Shown here one piece after another: positions 15,637 to 23,986 of a stretch of DNA of 54,852 bases. The first letter of the stretch is position 1. Every line of letters starts with the position of its first letter. Made by a program: the position numbers and the translations under genes. The DNA is taken from positions 1 to 54,852 of the forward strand of contig NZ_VCKX01000047.1 in the NCBI RefSeq assembly GCF_005889725.1. Direction: 5' to 3'. The DNA comes from Nonomuraea zeae (lineage in GTDB: Bacteria > Actinomycetota > Actinomycetes > Streptosporangiales > Streptosporangiaceae). The notes beneath the pieces were generated by a model. That model worked only from the letters and a program-made list of their open reading frames with translations, was not told the DNA's origin and made no database searches.

Positions 15637-16823
15637 GCGTTCACCGGCCGCGGCAGGCGGACGCGGACCTGGAAGCCGGGCCCGTCGGTGCGCCGGCCGG
15701 TGACGGCAGTGCCGCCGCAGGCGGCGGCGCGTTCCCTGATGCCGATCAGGCCGTTGCCACCCGAGGGCAGCGGCGTTCCGCCGCCGCGGCCGTCGTCGGT
15801 GATGTCGATCATGAGAGTGTCGTCCTGCCAGGCGAGTTTGATGTCGGCGCGGGTCGCGCCGGCGTGCTTGACGATGTTGGTGAGAGCTTCCTGGGTGATC
15901 CGGTACACGGCCACCTCGGCGTCCGGCGGCAGCGATCCGGGCTCGCCCGAGGTGGAGTATGTCACCTTCAGCCCGGTGGCCTGGACCTGTCCGGCCAGGT
16001 CAGGGAGGGCGGCGATGGTCGGCTGCGGCGTGCGGGGGCCCTCGTCCTCCTTCAGGACGCTCAGCATGCGGCGCAGCTGGACCATGGCGTCGCGCCCGGC
16101 GGCGGCGATCGCGTCGAAGACGGCTTCGGCCTTGGCCGGATCGCTGTTGACCACCACCGGCCCGGCCTCGGCCTGGACCACCATGAGGCTGACCGCGTGG
16201 GCGAGGATGTCGTGCATGTCGCGGGCGATCCTGGCCCGCTCGCGCTCGGCGGCCCGCTCGGCCTCGGCCTGCCGCTCCCGTGCGAGCTGGGCGGCCCGCT
16301 CCTGAAGGGCGGCGGCGTGCGCGCGGGAGGTGGCCGAGGCGCGCCCGATGGCGTAGGCGGCCAGGGCGAGCACGACGCCGCGCATCGCCGTCTCGGCGGA
16401 GCCGACCAGGAGCAGGCCGCCGCAGACCGTGATGGTCAGGGAGATGACGCGGGGCAGCCAGGCGCTGTAGGCGGCCACGGTGTAGACCGCGATCAGCCCG
16501 CCGTACCAGATGGGCTGGGAGGCCACCTGGTCGGCGAAGTCGTACGAGATCGTGGCGCAATGCGTGGCCATCAGGACGGCCACCGGCGCGCGGCGCCGCC
16601 AGATCAGCGGCAGCGAGGCGGCGACCACGACCAGGTAGCCCCACCCGTCCCAGGGCCCGCCGGCCGGGTTGTCCCGGGACAGCAGCGGCCACATCTGCAC
16701 GAGCAGCACCAGGCCGGCCAGCGCGGCGTCCACCCAGATCGGCGGCAGCGAGTTCGCCCACCGCCGAGCCTGGTCGAAGTACGGTATATCGGACACAGCG
16801 CCCCATTTTGCCCGGCGCGTCAT
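15633..16823 (-). CDS. Membrane sensor histidine kinase (HisKA_3 type)
   Basis: 396 residues. Five or so N-terminal membrane segments (about 30-160) lead into a coiled coil rich in Ala/Glu/Arg (168-200). The phospho-acceptor His204 is in ARIARDMHDILAHAVSLMV. The HATPase domain shows ITQEALTNIVKHA (N box), DDGRGGG (G1) and GNGLIGIRERA (G2). It phosphorylates the response regulator translated right after it. The ATG overlaps the stop of the preceding membrane-protein gene as ATGA, so all three genes form one operon. The signal is unknown. Confidence 0.9.
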   Translation of the reverse strand: MTRRAKWGAVSDIPYFDQARRWANSLPPIWVDAALAGLVLLVQMWPLLSRDNPAGGPWDGWGYLVVVAASLPLIWRRRAPVAVLMATHCATISYDFADQVASQPIWYGGLIAVYTVAAYSAWLPRVISLTITVCGGLLLVGSAETAMRGVVLALAAYAIGRASATSRAHAAALQERAAQLARERQAEAERAAERERARIARDMHDILAHAVSLMVVQAEAGPVVVNSDPAKAEAVFDAIAAAGRDAMVQLRRMLSVLKEDEGPRTPQPTIAALPDLAGQVQATGLKVTYSTSGEPGSLPPDAEVAVYRITQEALTNIVKHAGATRADIKLAWQDDTLMIDITDDGRGGGTPLPSGGNGLIGIRERAAACGGTAVTGRRTDGPGFQVRVRLPRPVNA

Positions 16824-17407
16824 ACGAGGGCGACCTCGCGCTTGACCACCGGCGCGGCGGCCTGGCGGGCCAGCGGCACGAACGAGACCAGCAGGCACAG
16901 GGCGCCGAGCGGGATGAAGTCCTTGTCGACGAGCGGCAGGGCCATGTCGACCAGGACCAGGACGGGCGTCCACCACTGGACGCGGCCCAGCACCGCGAGC
17001 CGGCTCACGATCACGACCTGGGCCACGTAGAACAGCAACGGGGTGCCGGTGTAGATCACGAACGGCACGACGGGCACGGCCTGGACCTGTGCGAACAGCG
17101 CACCCATGGCCGCGTGGTCGGCGGACATGAACCCGACCACGATGTCGATGCCGAACTGCGCCAGCAGCCCCACGATGCCGGCGATCCCGGCCACCGCGCT
17201 CACGGTGGCCAGCCGGCCGCCCCCGGCGATGCGCCGCATCTGCCAGAAGGTCACCGCGAACAGGACCAGCGCCGCCATGAAGGCCAGATGGCCGGTGGTC
17301 CACGCCAGCCCGGGGCCCCGGCTGCCGTCGAGGCCGTCGAGAATGCGGATCACACCGTAGGCGAGCGTGAGCAGGGGCGCGGCGATGAAAGGAAAGCGGG
17401 GGTTCAT
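16820..17407 (-). CDS. Six-to-seven-pass membrane protein, first gene of a two-component operon
   Basis: 195 residues, nearly all hydrophobic, with segments such as FIAAPLLTLAYGVIRIL, LAFMAALVLFAVTFW, LATVSAVAGIAGIVGLLAQF and PFVIYTGTPLLFYVAQVVIV. I recognise no family. The ATG at 17407 has GAGGA about 8 bases upstream; an ATG at 17440 lacks one. The stop overlaps the kinase start, so it is co-translated with a histidine kinase and may modulate or be sensed by it. That role is inferred from position alone. Confidence 0.7.
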   Translation of the reverse strand: MNPRFPFIAAPLLTLAYGVIRILDGLDGSRGPGLAWTTGHLAFMAALVLFAVTFWQMRRIAGGGRLATVSAVAGIAGIVGLLAQFGIDIVVGFMSADHAAMGALFAQVQAVPVVPFVIYTGTPLLFYVAQVVIVSRLAVLGRVQWWTPVLVLVDMALPLVDKDFIPLGALCLLVSFVPLARQAAAPVVKREVALV

Positions 17408-17532
17408 GGGGTAAATCCTCGGCTTTCCCAGAGGTCGCACACATCGCCGGTGCGGGCGATCTCGCGACTCACTCTCAAGAGCGAGTCGCGACCCGCCCGC
17501 GGGCCATGACCTGAGCCCGTACGGGCCCGCGG

Positions 17533-17997
17533 TCAGGTGGAATCACCCAGCAGTCCGGTCAGCCGCTCCAGGCCGCCCTTGATGAGCCGCCCATATTCGT
17601 CGTCGCCCAGCGCGCCGATCTCGGCCCGCGCCAGCTCCAGGTGCTCGCGGGCGCGATCAAGGTCGCCCAGCTTGCGGTAGCACTCGCTCACGTTGAGGTG
17701 CAGCGACGGATACAGGCCGGCCACCGAAAGCGTCACGCCGGCCTGCGCCACCCGATCGTCGGTGACCAGGCCGACGGCGGCAAGCGCTCGCAGATCCCAC
17801 GCCAGCTCCTCGTGCACGTCGTCCTGCACGTCGGCCATCGCGTGGGCGAGGACGCAGACATGCAGCGGGTCGCCTTCCTCGCCACCGATGTCGTCCCAGA
17901 TCTGGGCGAAGAGGTCGCGAGCGGCATCCCGCTGGCCTCGGTGGTGATGCAGCTCCACCCCCTGGCCGATCCGGGTGATCGTCGGGTCGGTGATCAT
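17533..17997 (-). CDS. Small TPR-like protein
   Basis: 154 residues, soluble and mainly helical. A tetratricopeptide-type helix pair, PSLHLNVSECYRKLGDLDRA followed by REHLELARAEIG, lies at about 95-127, and the preceding helices have the same spacing. Such proteins serve as protein-protein adaptors. It appears to be a stand-alone gene between the two-component operon and the S15 peptidase, with about 120 bases on its upstream side. No partner is obvious. Confidence 0.7.
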   Translation of the reverse strand: MITDPTITRIGQGVELHHHRGQRDAARDLFAQIWDDIGGEEGDPLHVCVLAHAMADVQDDVHEELAWDLRALAAVGLVTDDRVAQAGVTLSVAGLYPSLHLNVSECYRKLGDLDRAREHLELARAEIGALGDDEYGRLIKGGLERLTGLLGDST

Positions 17998-18117
17998 GAG
18001 TAGCCCCTTCGCCGGCGCGGCAGCCGGGGCCAGCCTACCTGCCTGACGCGGCGGACGATCTTCAAGCCGCTGACCAGGGATCGCCGCCGGTCGGCAGGGC
18101 GGGCATCAGGGCGGGCA

Positions 18118-20019
18118 TCAGGGCGATCGTCGCGATCCTGTGCCGTTGACCACCGGCAGCGAGATCGAGGTGCCGGCCAGGTCGATGGTGACCGTGGCCC
18201 CGGTGCCGGGTTCGGCGTCGGTGCCGGTGCCGTTGCCGCTCTCGTCGAGGTTGAAGTCGTCGTTTGCTCCGGTCAGCACCAGGCCCAGCCGGTGCCCGGC
18301 CTTGAACTCGTAGTCCTGCGGCAGCAACTTCCAGGTGATCTGGTACGGCTTACCCGGCGTCAGCGGTGTCGAGCGGCTCAGCGACCTGTGGTTCTGCGCG
18401 TCCAGGATTCCTCGGGTGACCACGTTGAAGCCGGAGGTCGCCGTGTTGTCGCCGGCCCTGAGGTAGCAGCCGTCGTCATCGGCCGTGCTCTCGCCCACGC
18501 AGTCCTCGCCGCCGATGAACTTGAGGCCCTGCGCGGCCGTCAGGGTGCTCTCGCGGTAGTTGATGCGGGTGTCGGTGCCGTAGTCGACGAGCAGGACGCC
18601 CAGGTTGGCGGTCGGCTTGTCGAGCTTGAGACGCAGGCTCGCCGACGGTGTGCCGGACAGCCGCATCGCGGTCTTCAGCGGCGGGGTCAGGAAGGCCAGC
18701 CGGTTGGGGTGGGTGACGCCGGGATTGTCGGCCATCGCGACCTCGGTCCGGGCGGCGTCGATGTAGCTGCCGGTTCCGGTCGAGGGCTTACCGCCCAGGG
18801 AGCCGTCCCGCTGCGGCCGCAGGGTCGTCGTGCGTGCCGGTGCCGGCCACTCGGCCTGGGTGATCCACCGGTCCGGGCCGAGCTGCACGTCAACGCGCGG
18901 CTGCCGCATGATGTCGTTGGCGACGCCCATCAGCTCGTGGTCGAACCACTGGTGCAGGGTGTCCAGCCACACCTCGCGGCGGGCCCAGAACGGGTCGAGA
19001 TGCCCGTACTGCGTCACCCACGCCTTGCGCTGCACGTTACGGGGCAGCCCGGCCCACCACTCGGAGAACTGGCTGCCGACCACGTTGCGGTCCTGCATGC
19101 CCATCACCGCGAAGACGCTGGCGCGGATGTTGCGCGCCTTCGAGATCGGCCCGTTCCGGTAGTTGCGCTCGTGCCAGTAGGCGTTGTAGTTGCCGGTGGC
19201 GTCGTCGGAGCCTTCGAGCAGCTGCTCGCGCACCGCCGCGCATTTCTCGTCCGGGTCCTTGTCGACCCGCCTGGACTGCCAGGCCGCCGCGCCCTTGAAC
19301 CAGATGATGGTGCCGTTGTTGCGCGAGTTCTCGTATCCGCTGGTGTAGCCGGCGAGGTTCACGATCGTCGCCAGCCCCGGCACCCCGGTGCCGGCCACGC
19401 CGACGCCGAGCGCTCCTTCGTAGGAGTGGCCGATCATCCCGGTACGTCCGGTGGTCCAGGTGGCTGCGACCGGCTCGCCCTGGTCGTCGTACGCGGTCGC
19501 GCGGCCGTTCAGCCAGTCGACGACCGCCTTGCCGCCCAGCACGTCGGCGGCGCCGTAGGAGGTCGGGCAGCCGTCGGACAACCTGGTGCCGATCATGTCC
19601 ACGGACACGAACGCGTACCCGCGCGGCACGAAGTAGTTGTCGAAATACATCGGGAACTTCGTCACGTTCCCGTGCGCGTCGTACGTCTTCTTCTCGATCT
19701 CGTAGCCGACCCCCGGATCATCGTAGTAGGGGCTTTCCTGCATGATCACTGGAACCTTGAGCCCGGAACCGGACTCCTTCGGCCGGATGATGTCCACCCG
19801 GACCAGGTCCTTCTTGCCATCGCCGTCGCTGTCCACCGGCGACTCCACCCGGACGTGCTCGCGGATGGCGTCCTGGTAGGAGAAGGCGGGCTGCGTGACC
19901 CCGCCGGAGACCTCGATCCTCGGCTCCGCGGTCGCGGACGCGGCGGGAGCACCGGCGACCACGAGCGGGGCCGCGAGTGTGACTGCGGCGAGGAGCCCTC
20001 GCCGTTTCCAACGGGACAT
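18118..20019 (-). CDS. Secreted S15/CocE-family peptidase (Xaa-Pro dipeptidyl-peptidase type)
   Basis: 633 residues. An N-terminal signal (KRRGLLAAVTLAAPLVVAGA, cleavage near SATA) is followed by an alpha/beta hydrolase domain with the nucleophile in TGMIGHSYEGALGV and the RGYAFVSVDMIGTRLSDGC oxyanion region of the S15 family. The C-terminal jelly-roll domain typical of PepX/CocE runs from about residue 380. His in QYGHLDPF is a plausible triad member. It would cleave N-terminal dipeptides or acyl esters outside the cell. A short Asp-rich stretch (DSDGDGKKD) may bind calcium. The gene is monocistronic; two tandem 12-bp repeats (GGGCGGGCATCA) sit just past the stop at 18097-18120. Confidence 0.88.
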   Translation of the reverse strand: MSRWKRRGLLAAVTLAAPLVVAGAPAASATAEPRIEVSGGVTQPAFSYQDAIREHVRVESPVDSDGDGKKDLVRVDIIRPKESGSGLKVPVIMQESPYYDDPGVGYEIEKKTYDAHGNVTKFPMYFDNYFVPRGYAFVSVDMIGTRLSDGCPTSYGAADVLGGKAVVDWLNGRATAYDDQGEPVAATWTTGRTGMIGHSYEGALGVGVAGTGVPGLATIVNLAGYTSGYENSRNNGTIIWFKGAAAWQSRRVDKDPDEKCAAVREQLLEGSDDATGNYNAYWHERNYRNGPISKARNIRASVFAVMGMQDRNVVGSQFSEWWAGLPRNVQRKAWVTQYGHLDPFWARREVWLDTLHQWFDHELMGVANDIMRQPRVDVQLGPDRWITQAEWPAPARTTTLRPQRDGSLGGKPSTGTGSYIDAARTEVAMADNPGVTHPNRLAFLTPPLKTAMRLSGTPSASLRLKLDKPTANLGVLLVDYGTDTRINYRESTLTAAQGLKFIGGEDCVGESTADDDGCYLRAGDNTATSGFNVVTRGILDAQNHRSLSRSTPLTPGKPYQITWKLLPQDYEFKAGHRLGLVLTGANDDFNLDESGNGTGTDAEPGTGATVTIDLAGTSISLPVVNGTGSRRSP

Positions 20020-20134
20020 GCGTCCTCCATCTGGGTCGATTACTGCTGAAAGCGGGATTCGCGGCGCATGCGGAGGCGGTGGCGAGCACGCCGGCGGGCA
20101 GCGGCGAGCTCACCACGGTGCGAGCAAAAGTGCG

Positions 20135-20162
20135 GCGAAGGGGTGCGAGCGAAGGGGTGCGG
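20135..20162. repeat. Tandem 14-bp direct repeat
   Basis: GCGAAGGGGTGCG followed by A or G, twice in a row (20135-20148 and 20149-20162), in the 262-base gap upstream of the S15 peptidase gene and downstream of the P450. It could be a direct-repeat operator of the peptidase gene or simple slippage. Nothing else in this gap looks like a gene. Confidence 0.45.
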
Positions 20163-20281
20163 GTGCGGCCCGACAGGTCACAGTGCTGTCAGCGGCGTGG
20201 CCGGCGAAGTCGTCAAGGGCCGGACCGGAGCACGATCTCGCGGAGGGGGGCGGGCGACCCTGCCGGGTCACCGGCCGGCGG

Positions 20282-21481
20282 TCACACGTCCCAGGTGACC
20301 GGGAGGCTCTTGACGCCGTAGATGTCGGCGGTCTCCGGGCGCAGGCTGACCTCTTCGGCCGGTACGGCCAGGCGCAGCGTGGGGAAGCGGTCGAGCAGGG
20401 CGGGGAAGGCGACCCGCATCTCGACCCGGGCCAGCTGCTGGCCCAGGCACTGGTGGATGCCGTGGCCGAAGGCCAGGTGGCCGCCGTCCTGCCGGGCGAG
20501 GTCGAGCACGTGGGGGTCGGTGAAGCGCTCGGGGTCGCGGTTGGCCGTGTGGTAGGACAGGAAGATCATCGAACCGGCCTTGATGGTGTGGCCACCCAGC
20601 TCGACGTCTTCCAGCGCCGTGCGCATGGACGTCTTGGCGACGGTCAGATACCGCATCAGCTCCTCGACCGCCTTGTCGGTGAGCGCCGGGTCGGCGCGCA
20701 GGGCGGCCAGCTGCGCCGGGTTCTGCAGCAGGGCGAAGGTGCCCAGGGCCAGCATGTTCGCGGTGGTGTCGAACCCGGCCGACAGCAGGATCAGGGCCAT
20801 CCCCCGCAGCTCCTCATCGGTGAACTCGCCGTCGATGAGATCGCTGAGCAGGTCGTCCGTGGGGTTGGCCCGCTTGGCGGCCACCAGCTCGGCGAGGTAT
20901 TCCTGGGTCGCGGTGTAGGCCGCGATCAGCTCCTCGTCGCCGACCTCGCCGCCGAGGAACTTGTCGATGTTGTCCTGGAAGGAACCCCGGTCCTCGTACG
21001 GCACCCCCAGCAGCTCGCAGATCACGATGGCGGGTACGGGCTTGGCGAACGCGGTCACCAGATCCGCCGACGGCCCGGCCTGCTCCATGGCGTCCAGGTG
21101 CTCGGCGGTGATCTGCTCGACCCGCTCGGTGAGCAGCCGCATCCGCCGGACGGTGAACGTGCCCACCAGCGGCTTGCGATAGCGGCTGTGCTGCGGGTCG
21201 TCCATCAGCAGGAACTCGCCGGGCGGCGCCGGAGGGACCTCGAAGTCGCCGAGGTCCATCAGCGGGTGGTGACGCATGAGCTCCTTGCGGGAGCTGAACC
21301 GCGGGTCGGCCAGGATCGACCGGATCAGGTCGTAGCCGGTGACCATCCAGCCCTCGTGCCCGTCGGGGAACGGGAAGCGGCTGATCGGTCCGTGCTCGCG
21401 GGCCTCGGTCAGCTCCTTGGGCGGATCGAAGGGGCAGCCGGGCTGACGCGCGGTCGGCAGCGCGGTGAAGGTGTGCTCCAT
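20282..21481 (-). CDS. Cytochrome P450 (CYP105-like bacterial class)
   Basis: 399 residues from the ATG at 21481; the ATG at 21487 abuts its AGAGGA ribosome site. The I-helix oxygen-binding motif LLSAGFDTTANML, the K-helix ExxR in EELMR, and the heme loop FGHGIHQCLGQQLAR with the axial Cys near residue 345 are all intact. It is a soluble monooxygenase that needs a ferredoxin and reductase, neither of which lies in this window. It lies 68 bases after the ABC permease on the same strand and may be the last gene of the PadR-controlled operon, giving modification plus export of one compound. Confidence 0.9.
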   Translation of the reverse strand: MEHTFTALPTARQPGCPFDPPKELTEAREHGPISRFPFPDGHEGWMVTGYDLIRSILADPRFSSRKELMRHHPLMDLGDFEVPPAPPGEFLLMDDPQHSRYRKPLVGTFTVRRMRLLTERVEQITAEHLDAMEQAGPSADLVTAFAKPVPAIVICELLGVPYEDRGSFQDNIDKFLGGEVGDEELIAAYTATQEYLAELVAAKRANPTDDLLSDLIDGEFTDEELRGMALILLSAGFDTTANMLALGTFALLQNPAQLAALRADPALTDKAVEELMRYLTVAKTSMRTALEDVELGGHTIKAGSMIFLSYHTANRDPERFTDPHVLDLARQDGGHLAFGHGIHQCLGQQLARVEMRVAFPALLDRFPTLRLAVPAEEVSLRPETADIYGVKSLPVTWDV

Positions 21482-21549
21482 GACCATTCCTCTCTACTCA
21501 CGGGATTACGTGCTCGCCGAAGCTCTGAAAGCTCAGCCGGCGGCCCGGC

Positions 21550-22311
21550 TCAGGAAATCTTGCGGCGGTAGGTGTTCATGGCGAAGGCGTAGGCGACGAC
21601 GAGGATGCCGACGCACCAGGCCAGGGCGATCCAGATGTCGGTGCCGACGGGCTGCTCGGCGAACAGGTTGCGGATGGCGTTGACGATGGAGGTGACCGGC
21701 TGGTTCTCGGCGAAGAAGCGGACCGGGCCGGGCATGGTGGCGGTGGGTACGAAGGCCGAGCTGAGGAAGGGCAGGAAGATGAGCGGGTAGGAGAACGCGC
21801 TCGCGCCTTCCATCGTCTTGGCTGTCAGGCCGGGGATGATCGCGATCCAGGTCAGCGCCAGGGTGAACAGGACCAGGACGCCGGCGACGGAGAGCCACGC
21901 CATCACTCCGGCGCTCGTGCGGAAGCCCATGAGCAGGGCGACGAGCACGACGACGACGAGCGAGATCAGGTTGGCGATCAGCGAGGTCAGCACGTGCGCC
22001 CACAGCACCGACGAGCGCGCGGTCGGCATGGACTGGAAGCGTTCGAAGATGCCGCTCTTCATGTCCATGAACAGCCGGAACGCGGTGTAGGCGATGCCGG
22101 AGGCGACGGTGATGAGCAGGATGCCGGGCAGCATGTAGTTCACGTACGAGTCCGACCCGGTCTGGATCGCGCCGCCGAAGACGTAGACGAACATCAGCAT
22201 CATGGCGATCGGCATGATCGTGGTGGTGATGATGGTGTCCGCGCTGCGGGTGATGTGGCGCAGGGATCGCCCTAAGAGGACGGCGGTGTCGCCGAAGAAG
22301 TGCTTGGTCAT
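21550..22311 (-). CDS. ABC-2 type (DrrB-like) transporter permease
   Basis: 253 residues with six membrane segments and the ABC-2 layout: an N-terminal amphipathic part (LLGRSLRHITRSADTIITTT), a first segment IMPIAMMLMFVYVFGG, and the conserved central loop GIFERFQSMPTARSSVLWAH. It forms the membrane channel for the ATPase encoded 9 bases upstream. Such DrrAB pairs export drugs or lipids. The short gap implies co-translation. Confidence 0.9.
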   Translation of the reverse strand: MTKHFFGDTAVLLGRSLRHITRSADTIITTTIMPIAMMLMFVYVFGGAIQTGSDSYVNYMLPGILLITVASGIAYTAFRLFMDMKSGIFERFQSMPTARSSVLWAHVLTSLIANLISLVVVVLVALLMGFRTSAGVMAWLSVAGVLVLFTLALTWIAIIPGLTAKTMEGASAFSYPLIFLPFLSSAFVPTATMPGPVRFFAENQPVTSIVNAIRNLFAEQPVGTDIWIALAWCVGILVVAYAFAMNTYRRKIS

Positions 22312-22320
22312 GATGGTTCC

Positions 22321-23126
<806 letters not shown>

Positions 23127-23127
<1 letters not shown>

Positions 23128-23537
23128 CAGACCCTCCTGTCTCTCGTGGTGTCCTCACCGGCGGCGCGCTCGACGGCGCTGGTGAGCCGGTCCCGCTCCC
23201 GGCGGATGTAGCTCCCTCTGGAGTAGCTCTGGATGAACGCCTCGACGAACTCCACCGGGTCCTCGCCGAAGATCTCGCGGATCGGGGTACCGTCCGCCGC
23301 GCCGCGCTCGAACAGGTCGGCCAGGTCCTCGAACATCGACGCTGCGTCGGCGCCGTCTCCCGGCCCGAAGTGCATCAGGTAGCGCTCCATCGCTTCGACC
23401 GCCACCCGGTAGTTCTCCGGAAGCGCCTTGATCCGCGCCTTGTACTGCCGCCAGCGCTTCTTGTCCTCCAGCGGCCCGGTGACCACCTCCAGGTACTGCC
23501 GGGCGCGGCTCTTCGGCTCACTCGACTCTGCGGCCAT
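23127..23537 (-). CDS. DUF1048-family protein
   Basis: 136 residues. The core (KKRWRQYKARIKALPENYR, then AVEAMERYLMHFG and MFEDLADLFERGA) matches the DUF1048 group, small helical soluble proteins that sit between PadR regulators and ABC exporters in many Gram-positive bacteria. The biochemical role is unknown. The ATG at 23537 has GGAGG upstream. The start is 2 bases after the PadR stop, and its own stop overlaps the ATPase start. Confidence 0.85.
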
Positions 23538-23539
23538 GG

Positions 23540-23869
23540 CTACTTGCCTCCTTCGCGAAGCTTTCCGAGCCGTTCCGCGAGGAAGCTCCAGGTCATCCAG
23601 AACTCTTCGAGATAGTCCCGTCCCTGCACGTTCAGGGAGTACACCTTGCGCGGCGGCCCCTTCTCGGACGGGACCTTCTCCACGTCTACGAGACCGCGCC
23701 GCTCGATCCTGACCAGCAGCGCATAGACCGTGCCCTCGGCGATGTCGGAAAAGCCCCGATCGCGGAGCCACGCCGTGATCTCGTAGCCGTACGCGGGCCG
23801 GGCGGACAGGATCGCGAGGACGATGCCCTCCAGCGTTCCCTTGAGCATCTCCGTCACCAGCTTGCCCAC
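23540..23869 (-). CDS. PadR-family transcriptional regulator
   Basis: 109 residues from the GTG at 23869, which has GGGAGGT five bases upstream. The winged-helix domain shows TLEGIVLAILSARPAYGYEI, the wing EGTVYALLVRIERRGLV, and the C-terminal helix LEEFWMTWSFLAERLG. PadR proteins are dimeric repressors that release DNA on binding drug-like ligands. It heads the operon PadR / DUF1048 / ABC ATPase / permease / probably P450. Two TACCGGTA palindromes sit in front of it. Confidence 0.92.
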   Translation of the reverse strand: MGKLVTEMLKGTLEGIVLAILSARPAYGYEITAWLRDRGFSDIAEGTVYALLVRIERRGLVDVEKVPSEKGPPRKVYSLNVQGRDYLEEFWMTWSFLAERLGKLREGGK

Positions 23870-23903
23870 GGAACACCTCCCTTCAGCTACTAAGCATTGC
23901 TGA

Positions 23904-23935
23904 TTACCGGTAAACAGTAACACTGACTACCGGTA
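23904..23935. promoter_or_regulatory. Paired TACCGGTA palindromes, candidate PadR operator
   Basis: TTACCGGTAA (23904-23913) and TACCGGTA (23928-23935), centres 23 bases apart. The flanks are AT-rich with direct repeats GTAACACT and GCAACACT. They lie 35-66 bases upstream of the PadR start, where self-repression would be expected. Confidence 0.6.
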
Positions 23936-23986
23936 TCTAGCAACACTTAATAGCTGGGGCGCAAACCAGGACGGACTACCCCGGCG

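Noticed and set aside
18097..18120. Two 12-bp repeats after the S15 peptidase as an attachment site
   Set aside because: They are adjacent tandem copies with no integrase or tRNA near; slippage is sufficient.
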